Under the pieces are notes generated by a model, which saw only the letters and a list, made by a program, of their open reading frames with translations, did no database searches and had not been told where the DNA came from. A program made the translations under genes and the position numbers. Shown piece after piece: positions 1 to 7,439 of a stretch of DNA of 14,498 nt. Origin of the DNA: Larix sibirica (Eukaryota; Streptophyta; Pinopsida; Pinales; Pinaceae); contig NWUY0304421237.1 of NCBI GenBank assembly GCA_004151065.3, forward strand, positions 1 to 14,498, read 5' to 3'. The first letter of the stretch is position 1. The number at the start of each line of letters is the position of its first letter.

Positions 1-505
1 CATGGCCAATCCTCCCTTAATTCATTCTTTGACCACCTTGATAACATATCCCCCCACATTTGATTCACCATGGAAACCCAAAAAGACAACTCTCTCCCAT
101 TCTTGGATGTTCTTATCTTTTTAATGGATCTCTTACCCACCAAACTTATCACAAAAGACTTGTACAAATAGATATCTCCATGCCCAATCCCACCACCACC
201 CAGTGCAAAAATATGTTGTTCTAAAAATCCTCATTACTAGAGCCATTCAGATATTTGCCCCTCACCTTCTAAATGAAGGAATGGCCCACCTTACTAAATC
301 TATCATCTCCAATCCCTATTTCATTTACCAAATTAATAGAGCATTTCATTATGCGCTCCATTCGAAACCCAAAAACCCATCTTCCATTCCCTCTCCCCAT
401 GCCCTTATCTTGCTTCCTTTCATTTATGGAATTATGAACCACATTTCCAAGATCCTAGACAAAAAGAATATTAAAACCCTCTTCAAAACCTATAAAATCC
501 TATAA
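1..505 (+). pseudogene. PLE reverse transcriptase, C-terminal part and linker (broken)
   Basis: This is the post-catalytic part of a PLE reverse transcriptase. It includes the FxxHL...FTME and LPFLDVL blocks (1-115), then a TNRYLHAQSHHHPVQKY block (164-214) shared by PLEs, then a basic, helical-looking linker ending PFIYGIMNHISKIL near 414-455. The last 100 residues (203-505) are open; the preceding part is only readable by changing frame twice. A TGA at 61-63 stands where the FTME motif is normally preceded by a basic residue, so a CGA-to-TGA change is the simplest explanation (inference). The ATG at 203 is not a real start: the frame is open and family-like upstream of it. No palm catalytic residues are in the window. 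Confidence 0.8.
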
Positions 506-508
506 TAA

Positions 509-870
509 TTATTTAAAAGCGCCAAGGATAAATAAGACCCCATGCTTACCCCGGGAGTTTACCAAATCCCTTGTTCTTGTGGCAATTCCTACATAGGCCA
601 AACCAATAGGTTGTTCCAAACCCATCTCAAAGAAGACAACACTGACACGATCCACAACCACATTTATAAGTCAACTATGGAACATTCCTATAATTCTAAG
701 CACATCATTTGCTTTGACAAAACTAAAATCCTAGTATCTAAGCCCCATTACTCATCTCGAATCATCATAGGCCCTTTGAAATTGAAAAAACACCATCACA
801 ATTTAATCAAAAGCATGGTTATAAGCTCAACCATTCTTGAAAATCCCTCATCCAATATTTGTGTCAATAG
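509..870 (+). pseudogene. PLE GIY-YIG endonuclease domain, catalytic residues lost
   Basis: In frame 2 after a TAA at 533-535, the frame reads LTPGVYQIPCSCGNSYIGQT and continues NRLFQTHLKED. It carries the GVY and YIG halves of the GIY-YIG fold and the CxC of the PLE-type metal-binding motif. The frame stays family-like to about position 850 (EHSYNSKH, CFDKTKILVS, a KKHHHN block) and formally open to 943. Two catalytic positions look lost. The arginine expected in FQTRLKE-type motifs reads His (codon CAT; CGT-to-CAT is a CpG-type transition). The glutamate expected before the E-x-K-H block reads as a non-acidic residue. The domain lies in the same frame as the linker upstream, so it belongs to the same polyprotein. 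The residues after about 855 are probably read-through of non-coding DNA. Confidence 0.85.
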
Positions 871-949
871 ATTATCTATATATTCCTTTCATTTCTCTGT
901 TCATTCTTCTAATCTTTCTCCCTTCTTTCATCATCCCCCATAGTGTTAT

Positions 950-1490
950 ATCTTTGTTAACCCTAATTTTATAGTATCCCCTTGATTTGCTTTACAACCC
1001 TCTTGCTTAATGTTGTTTGTTTTCTTTTGATCTCCCTAAAGAAATATTTTTATTGATCTTATCATTAACCTTTCAACCCTATTCCTCTTAATTTTAACAC
1101 CTTTATTTTTATGATTATCTTATTTCCATCTCATAGATTTAGAGAGATACGGGCCTCCAATTTTCTCCTTTTATATTTTATTTTCCCATCATTTCCTAAC
1201 CCCTTCTTAATCTTCCCCTATTATCCTAGCTTAGTTTAGGTTAGTTGAATCATTGAATCATACATGTATTCTCTCATTACTTTGACCCTTATTAACATTA
1301 ATTATAATCCTCCTCCTTCCCCCTTTTTTTAATTAATAAATCTTTTAATAATTAAATCTTTCATTCTGACCTAATAATTTTCACATCCAAAAATTGAATC
1401 TACAATTTATTATTATCTTTTAATAGCTGATTTTTAAAATTTCATTATTATCTTTTAATGGTTAATTCTTTCACCTCCTATTTATTCATT
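950..1490. other. AT/pyrimidine-rich non-coding stretch, possible PLE 3' UTR
   Basis: There is no ORF of note. The plus strand is rich in T and C with repeated ccctt/cttcc blocks, and AT content is high. It lies between the PLE endonuclease and the hammerhead-like motif, so it may be the 3' untranslated or pseudo-LTR part of the PLE, but nothing in the sequence proves this. Confidence 0.35.
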
Positions 1491-1535
1491 TATGAGGCTC
1501 ACTCTTTTTTATCTTACTACTTCTTTGGGGTTCCC

Positions 1536-1592
1536 CTCATGATGGGTGGAGTGTCCACTCGAAATGTTGGGATGTTTCAAAACTTCAACATA
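1536..1592 (+). ncRNA. Hammerhead-ribozyme-like core (degenerate)
   Basis: CTCATGA (1536-1542) differs by one base from the hammerhead box CTGATGA. After one extra T comes a 7-bp stem II: GGGTGGA (1544-1550) pairs with TCCACTC (1554-1560) with one G-U wobble and a GTG loop. Stem II is followed directly by GAAA (1561-1564). The last A of GAAA starts a second helix, ATGTTG (1564-1569) with CAACAT (1586-1591), followed by A1592, the expected cleavage-site position (UH). Stem I is not convincing: only the first G-C pair (1593/1535) forms. A GGGG-TT-CCCC hairpin (1527-1536) may compete. Family knowledge: PLEs carry hammerhead motifs in their terminal repeats. The box substitution, the extra T and the poor stem I suggest an inactive relic, or chance. 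Confidence 0.42.
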
Positions 1593-1659
1593 GTTCATCT
1601 CAAGAAAAACAAAACATATTACAAAATGTGGAAATATTCATACTATAATTCATATTGAT

Positions 1660-2400
1660 TGAGAGATATTGTTCACAACATCATATAAGCTTTAACATAT
1701 TGGTGCAACATGATTTAAAAAATAACCACAAAACTGCAAAAATCAAAGTGCACAACCAAACACCAACAATCATCCCAAACATAGAGGAAGCCATTCAAAT
1801 TTTTCGTCAGTCTATTAAAATCTAACTCAGAATTTACAAATTCCAGTTACAAGGCTTGGGAAGCTCTACTTATCAAATTACAACAAAATATAAAATTTTA
1901 GCATCCCTCCTGGTCTTAGTCTCAAGCAAGCCAACATTCATTAAAGTCAACATTAAAGAAATACACAAACTTCTCTTTACTACTTTGTCTCCCTCTTCGT
2001 TCTCTATGTAGGCTCCCTTTTTTTTGATGAGCCTTCCCTATGCAAGCTCCTTCTCTTTTTCTTTCCCTTTTTGCCACCTTCTTCTTCTCCTCTTCTATTT
2101 TTTTTACCTCCATTCCTCTAATAATTTCCCCCATGAGAAAATAAAAAAATGTCGTTAATTAATTAATTATTTGAGCTTTGATGGTATTAAAGAAATGGAA
2201 CGAGTTTCTCCCAAATGGTGCCATGACTTCGACAACATTCATGGCAAATTTAAAAACACTTGATATTTTCCCGATCTGCATTAAAACAATTTGTGGAATG
2301 GCAGTTGGCTGAATTAATTATGATGTGACCTCCCTTAAAACTAACTCCACGAAAATCCCTCCATAAATAAGAAATTAAAAATTAAAAAAAATTGCCTAAA
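1660..2400. other. Non-coding AT-rich DNA with a polypyrimidine tract
   Basis: I find no gene. At about 1970-2125 the plus strand is strongly pyrimidine-rich, with two imperfect copies of a ctatg-[t/c]a-[g/a]-gctcc block followed by long T and CTT runs. The 70-residue lysine/glutamate-rich reading frame on the minus strand here is a by-product of this composition. A short TTAA-rich run (taattaattaatta) follows at about 2155-2170. Confidence 0.5.
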
Positions 2401-2410
2401 ACCAATATGA

Positions 2411-2498
2411 GCCATTCACGCATGGTTGGATTAATCTTGGCCATTCACACAAACTAGGGTCAATCTTGACTGTTCGCGCTAATGATTGTGATCTCTCG
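2411..2498 (+). repeat. Weak tandem repeat, about 30-bp unit, three copies
   Basis: Three adjacent segments share a pattern of [g/a]c-[c/t]-att-or-gtt-c-[a/g]-c ... aatcttg: 2411-2439, 2440-2468 and 2469-2498. The first two are clearly similar (gccattcac...caatcttg); the third is more diverged. They could be remnants of a small satellite-like array or of a repeated motif inside an old element. Confidence 0.35.
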
Positions 2499-2756
2499 CA
2501 TGTTCTCCCCACCTTTCTTTGGCGCTCAGGGGATGAGGATCAGAATTTGGTGCAGATGAAACAGACGATAGTGATCCCATCGTGTGTTCTCCTACAATCA
2601 CACATGCATCACATATCATGATTTTTATGTCAATGGGGATAGTGACAAAAGAGTAGTGTTTCCTATTAACTTGTTGGTTGATTGGTTGTGGTGTGAATAT
2701 ATTTGTTGCTACTTTATAATACCTCTTCCACATTTTCCTCAAACATGTCCATCAAA

Positions 2757-2876
2757 TCGAAGATGAGATAAATACATCTTAAAAACAAATCTCACATTAG
2801 TTAAGAAAATTAACCCAGTCGAAAATGACATAAATACATTAAAAAAAAAATCTCACATTAATTAAGAAAAATAACC
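2757..2876 (+). repeat. Diverged direct tandem duplication, about 58-59 bp unit
   Basis: Unit 1 (2757-2815) and unit 2 (2819-2876) both run tcgaa[g/a]atga[g/c]ataaatacat ... aatctcacatta[g/a]ttaagaaaa ... taacc. They differ at several bases and in A-run length, so the duplication is not recent. There is no coding signal. Confidence 0.8.
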
Positions 2877-2879
2877 ATT

Positions 2880-3140
2880 ACCTTTTTTCTCAATCAAAAA
2901 AATAACTAACTATACTTTGTATTATAAGTAAGGTTTACAGAATACTAGTTGCAAAAGAATAACTCTGAACATATATAGAAAGCCACCCAACTATCAAGCA
3001 AGTACAGGTACCGAATAAAATTATTAAAAATAATTCCAGCTATCAAGCCTTATAACTACATATAATTCCTAAAATTAATGTATATGATATAATATAAATA
3101 GAAGTATTAAAAATAGATACTTCATTTCACCTACTCTATA
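2880..3140. other. AT-rich DNA, nothing recognisable
   Basis: The stretch is low in GC with no reading frame, tRNA-like structure or repeat I can support. It separates the two tandem duplications. Confidence 0.4.
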
Positions 3141-3143
3141 TTA

Positions 3144-3221
3144 TAAAGTGTTGTACAAATCATACAAGCTTTATGTATCTTGTAAAGTGATGTACAAATC
3201 ATACAAGCTTTATGTATCTTT
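3144..3221 (+). repeat. Near-perfect 39-bp tandem duplication
   Basis: The 39-bp unit begins taaagtg[t/a]tgtacaaatcat and ends gctttatgtatctt. Copy 1 is 3144-3182 and copy 2 is 3183-3221. They differ only at one internal base (t/a) and at the last base. Because 39 is divisible by three, the overlapping short plus-strand ORF shows a repeated 13-residue peptide, but nothing else suggests it is a gene. The near identity points to a recent slippage or unequal exchange. Confidence 0.9.
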
Positions 3222-3229
3222 CATTCTGT

Positions 3230-3980
3230 GCTTTGCTTTATTTTCTGCAAGCTTTCACGGACATAATTTTAATAGTGCAATTTATTTGATTTGTTTTCCA
3301 CAATACACATCATATCAAATTGATAAGTAGCATTTCATAGAATATTAAAATAGAAAGTTTCGTTTGAAAGGGATTTACGTTATATATTATCATTATAGGG
3401 CTTGGTAATTAAAAATTTGATATCGTTACAATAATGATATAAATTCAAATTATAATAACAATAAAATTTTGAATATTAAATTCTTATAATATTTACGGTG
3501 AGAATAAATAAAATTTTGAAACTTTAGTCATTTTTATTATATAATATGGACGTGAAGTGTGGCGCTACATTATTTTTAAAGAATTGTGGAAAATGATAAA
3601 GTAAATTCAAAAGCATTTTATAGCATATACTTTTAAAATTAAAGGTAGTACACCCTATACTATCATCCTCGTAAAAACAAGTCTCTCTCGTAGTGAGAGC
3701 ATGACTATGACTGGGTACCTAATGTATAAAAACAAGATAAACAACATTGGAGATAAAATGATTTCTAAGATTGCTTCATACTCTAGTCAAAACCACCTGC
3801 AATTTAGACACTTAGGAGGCTAAGACCCTCTGAAAAAAGGAAAGGAGACTCATTTATTAAGATTGTGAAAGAGGTTGACAGAATGCACCCCAACGATTTA
3901 GTTGATGATTTTCAAGCTCAATCCCATCTAAGTAAGCATTAGTCTGAGGTACGCCCACCTTACTTTGTCAAAAGTCATCA
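3230..3980. other. AT-rich DNA without a recognisable gene
   Basis: The stretch is mostly AT-rich. A small hairpin ctctc-gtagt-gagag lies near 3685-3700. A short open stretch at about 3808-3943 in one plus frame (containing KEVDRMHPNDLVDDFQAQ) is flanked by stops and I cannot assign it. The 12-mer tttagacactta occurs at 3803-3814 and again near 3992, at the start of the possible LTR relic. Confidence 0.4.
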
Positions 3981-3981
3981 T

Positions 3982-4350
3982 TGTTAGGATATTTAGACAC
4001 TTAAGAGTTAGTTAAGATCAACTTGTTATAATATATTTCTAGGTAAAGTGTGTTTCTTTAGTATGCATTATATTATCTAATCCAATCGATCCAACAGTTC
4101 AACTTCACCTCAATGCTAATGGCTATATTGATCCATGGCTTAGCACCCAATTGGTCCATGATCTCTATTTAAAGAGCATGGAGGGTCATTTTCTAATAAT
4201 CAATTGTGAGAAACTCATGCGTAAATTTGTTTCCTTTCTCATTAATATATTTCCGAGCAAGTAGTTGGCTTGGCTAGGGTCATGGATTGCTTCCCTCTTT
4301 GAGGATTTTAATCATATAATCCATTGTTGTTCTAATTTATAATGTATTTG
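3982..4350 (+). repeat. Possible LTR relic (solo LTR or fragment), uncertain
   Basis: The stretch starts with TGTTAGGATA, a common plant LTR 5' end. It contains a TATA-like TATTTAAA (4166-4173, inside the palindrome ctctatttaaagag) followed by a pyrimidine-rich stretch and AATATA. It then ends in AT-rich DNA near 4350 without a clear CA terminus. No target-site duplication, primer-binding site or second copy was found. It could equally be unrelated AT-rich DNA with chance motifs. Confidence 0.3.
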
Positions 4351-4985
4351 TGTGAAAATTTACTTAAGGTGTTTGACCCATGTGGAAATACCTTATGTTA
4401 GTCAAACAACATGGGCAAATAAATTGCAAATTTTTTAAACTGAAGTGATTTACTAAGACAATTATTATCCATAGTTATTCATTGATGGTAGATTAGGCCA
4501 AATTTAATTTGTTAATTATTATATTTAATTATGGAAAAAGACAAAGAAACACTTCTAAGACATGTTATGAAAACATAAGCAATACGTAGGTGATGAAAAG
4601 GGCATTCCAAATGACCCTTCACTGAGGGTAATGAAATTCACTAGTGGGACAAGCCAAGCAAAGGTATGTATGAACAATTATATCGAGCTAATAGTAAGGT
4701 GATGAAATGCAAATGGGATCTCAGTATTAATCTTAGGTTCCCTTGCAATCCCATGGGAAATCCACCCAATAGTCAACACACGAATTTCAACAAGTCACTA
4801 GAAGACTTGCGCAAATACATTAGTCCAACCTAAGCCTTAATACCAAAAATAACATTGTGTATACTATAATGTCTCCATGTTATTTTTTAATAATAACACG
4901 CGTGCGTTAGTAACACATGCTCGTTTTTAAATTTGAAAAAAATGGCACGATTTACTTTTTCCACTTTGGTTTTAGGTTCGGATTG
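4350..4985. other. Non-coding AT-rich DNA, nothing recognisable
   Basis: There is no reading frame or structure I can support. It includes a small palindromic ACGCGT context (acacgcgtgcgt, about 4897-4908). Confidence 0.4.
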
Positions 4986-4991
4986 TCAAAC

Positions 4992-5010
4992 TTGTAGGTT
5001 CAACCTACAA
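4992..5010. repeat. Perfect palindrome, 9-bp arms with 1-base centre
   Basis: ttgtaggtt-c-aacctacaa is a perfect inverted repeat, so it is nearly self-complementary on both strands. It sits about 60 bp from a second hairpin (5070-5099). Function unknown. Confidence 0.9.
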
Positions 5011-5069
5011 ATTTCCCTGTTTTTCAACCTCGAATATGCATATGCTCTACATTTTTGTCGCTAATGAAA

Positions 5070-5099
5070 TTGCACACAATTATAGAGATTTGTGTGCAA
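5070..5099. repeat. Inverted repeat, 10-bp arms, 10-base loop
   Basis: ttgcacacaa (5070-5079) and ttgtgtgcaa (5090-5099) are exact reverse complements around an AT-rich 10-base loop. A cruciform or RNA hairpin is possible. It could be part of a small transposon derivative with the palindrome at 4992-5010, but terminal repeats and target duplications were not identified. Confidence 0.9.
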
Positions 5100-5104
5100 A
5101 TTCC

Positions 5105-6467
5105 AAATTTGTTTTTTCGAGGAAGAAAATATGGTTTTATATTTTTATTTGATCATATGTCAAATTTCTAAAAAAACACAGGTCTCTTATTTTCTTTGTA
5201 ACTTCTGATTGGTTCGCCTATTTTGAAAATGAAAAAAACCCACACTAGTAGAGACGAAGACCTACACACTAAAAAAATTAAGTTCATTGATTGTGTTAAG
5301 ACCCTCATAGAAGTGCCTAATGCTCCATTCATTCCAGGGCTTCATTGAATTTTTTAATTTAAAAAATATATAAAATTGACTTTAAAAATTATGGGAAAAT
5401 AGTGTCACACTAGAACCACTTGTTATCTACAACTCTAAAAAAAATTTGAAAAATTTCATTGTTTACAAACCAAACATGGGGCCTAACGTGAACATGTGCA
5501 TTATGTTTTAGAGAAAAGTAACATACAAATCTTAGGAGAACACCATTTTCTTGGATTTATACTATTTTTTCATAAATAAAAGTGATATATTCCGGAAGGT
5601 AACTCGATTTTCTACGTTTCACCTTTTTACACCGTGTTCTAAACAATTGTGCAAGTACCTCTAATATTTATTTTTGGTGATCATATTTTTGTTTTTCCAG
5701 GTTTCCATTGCAACCAACTTGTCATATTTGGGCAGCATTACCTTGCACCAGCCCACTAGCAAAGGATACTCTCTACAATGGACTTGGAAGCTCCCATGAC
5801 AACTAATATGTTTTCAATTTTTAAATCTTGGAGTCTTCCTTGGTTTCTTGATTCGAATGTCCTAATTTGGATGCTTGAACTAAGACAATCCTAAACCATG
5901 CTACGAAAAACATAAGGACACCAAAGATATGGCACACCCCTTGTACTAGAAAATCACATTCTTTAGAAAGGACCTTGAAGTTCACAATGATAACTTCCAT
6001 ATAATAATAATAAAAATTCAAACCATGAATAAATATAACCTCTTTAATATTGTGTGCATATGTACTACTTAACATAATATGTACATCACCTTTGAAAACA
6101 ATCTATAATGTTATGTTATTACCAAATTTTATATATATCCTAGCACTCTTACGGAAAACATCTTGTCAAATTAGTGGTTCCTTCTATTCACATGCTTGTC
6201 TACATCATAATTAATATACAAGGAATTTCTAATATATCTCATTGCTACAACTGAGGTGATTAAAGCGAAGCTATCTAAAGATTAGAAGATTTCGACTTTT
6301 CTAGTTATTATTAATAGAATCCAATGATCTAAGTTTATGTCAGCTCATAACTTTTCATTATTCAAAATACATTTTTTATTTTAGAAATGGATTCAATGCC
6401 TTCAAAACCCTTGTTTCATCCCAATTGTGCAATGTCAGAACCTTATATATGTGATTCCAACCATTCC
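5105..6467. other. AT-rich left flank of the Ty3/gypsy element, no gene identified
   Basis: This is about 1.36 kb without a recognisable gene. An 84-residue minus-strand frame (5821-6075) has no motif I know and is interrupted on both sides. A region near 5640-5800 gives short peptide-like runs on the minus strand (for example PKYDKLVAMETW) broken by stops. It could be a very old transposon fragment, but I cannot assign it. A short ATA microsatellite lies near 6000-6013. The last bases before the LTR read attcc (6463-6467), a candidate 5-bp target duplication whose partner is outside the window. Confidence 0.4.
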
Positions 6468-6577
6468 TGTTGGATTTTTGGGGGAAAATGGTCAAAAATG
6501 GAGTCTATTGGCACACTTTTACTTCGACCAGGGTCCAAACACACAACAAAACACCAACAAATACCACGAATACTGGA

Positions 6578-6601
6578 CCAAAAGGGTTTTATCCCTTTTG
6601 G
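6578..6601 (-). repeat. Perfect 9-bp hairpin in LTR U5
   Basis: ccaaaaggg and cccttttgg pair exactly around a 6-base loop (6587-6592). It would form a stable stem-loop in the U5 region of the element's RNA. Its role is unknown; retroelement leader hairpins can act in dimerisation, packaging or priming. Confidence 0.85.
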
Positions 6602-6959
6602 AAACACTTGAGAATCGTATGAGGTCTCACTTGAAGTACCTATGGAGATTGCAGGAACAAGGTTTCTGCAGTGCAGAAGGGGAATAACTCAATAGACATA
6701 TCATTCAAAAAACAACCCATAACTTTGACAGATCAAGATTTTCGACAAACCAGACACTTTGATGGATCTCAATAGTTACTTATAACTTAATACATTTTGC
6801 ATCAATCACATTCATTCATCTCATCATTATAAGCATATTCATTCATTATCTTAACAAATAATAAGTGAAATGAAACATCACACAACACACATCACATCAC
6901 ATAGAACACCAGAAGTTAACGTGGAAACCCAAGGTAGGAAAAACCACGGAAGCACTTCT

Positions 6960-6965
6960 TTTATT
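6960..6965 (-). terminator. LTR polyadenylation signal
   Basis: AATAAA on the minus strand (context cataaataaaag), about 200 bp after the predicted start. It fits polyadenylation at the R/U5 border near 6940 in the 3' LTR. Confidence 0.5.
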
Positions 6966-7190
6966 TATGAGTCGCAGCCAATATATAGCACTTCATGTTT
7001 AATGACTTACATATTCTTCATTCAATTACAACAAACCTGCACACACAACCTGCAAATCATGCGACTCGGTTTCTCACAGCAACTTCGACATATCAAAAAC
7101 ATAAGAAGTTCGTCAAATACAGACACAAACCAACAATTTCCTGAACAACTTACTATTCACTAACAGCCTCAAATTTTCCCTCTTATTACA

Positions 7191-7198
7191 TATTTATA
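7191..7198 (-). promoter_or_regulatory. LTR TATA box
   Basis: TATAAATA on the minus strand in a GCCCTATAAATATG context, 247 bp into the LTR. Transcription would start about 25-30 bp downstream, near 7165, and read toward lower coordinates. Confidence 0.7.
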
Positions 7199-7439
7199 GG
7201 GCGCACACAGCCTGCCCCGCTCCCACTAACCAACTACTTGACTCATTAATGTAAGTGGACAAAACCTTAACTAACTAACTCAACCCCACCCTTTAGCATA
7301 ATCAAAACGACTATCTTCCTGGTTTCTTGGTCTCTTCGTCGGAGTTGACCACCGCATCGAACCACTTTCCTTGGTTGTGCAATGCACACTTTTCAACACT
7401 TATGCATATATTCCAACTTGGGCCCCGCCCAACAGGCCC

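Larger units (their letters stand above)
1..870 (+). mobile_element. Penelope-like retroelement (PLE) remnant, 3' part: RT end, linker, GIY-YIG endonuclease
   Basis: Coding remnants run 5'->3' on the plus strand in frames 1, then 3, then 2. Frame 1 (1-120) contains HGQSSLNSFFDHLDNISPHI, then FTMETQ and SLPFLDVLIF, the signature just downstream of the RT catalytic YxDD in PLEs; the YxDD itself would lie just left of the window. Frame 3 (about 123-163) gives NGSLTHQTYHKRL. Frame 2 (164-505) gives TNRYLHAQSHHHPVQKY followed by a linker, then after three in-frame stops the endonuclease (542-860). Lesions seen: TGA at 61-63, frameshifts near 120 and 163, TAA at 503-508 and 533-535. The family is recognised from these motifs, not from a search. 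Family knowledge: PLEs use an RT related to telomerase plus a GIY-YIG nuclease for target-primed insertion. This copy is dead. Left end missing; right end uncertain, possibly reaching about 1592. Confidence 0.85.

Noticed and set aside
1922-2134. 70-residue Lys/Glu-rich minus-strand ORF
   Set aside because: It is the complement of a polypyrimidine tract; biased composition explains it and there is no motif or context.
3808-3943. Short plus-strand open stretch containing KEVDRMHPNDLVDD, considered as a gene exon
   Set aside because: Only about 44 codons between stops, with no match I recognise and no clear splice sites.
5821-6075. 84-residue minus-strand ORF with hydrophobic stretches
   Set aside because: No recognisable motif, AT-driven composition and no flanking coding signal; probably chance.
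6387-6687. Overlapping plus-strand ORFs at the left end of the LTR
   Set aside because: They span the LTR boundary and lie antisense to the LTR; no protein-like features.
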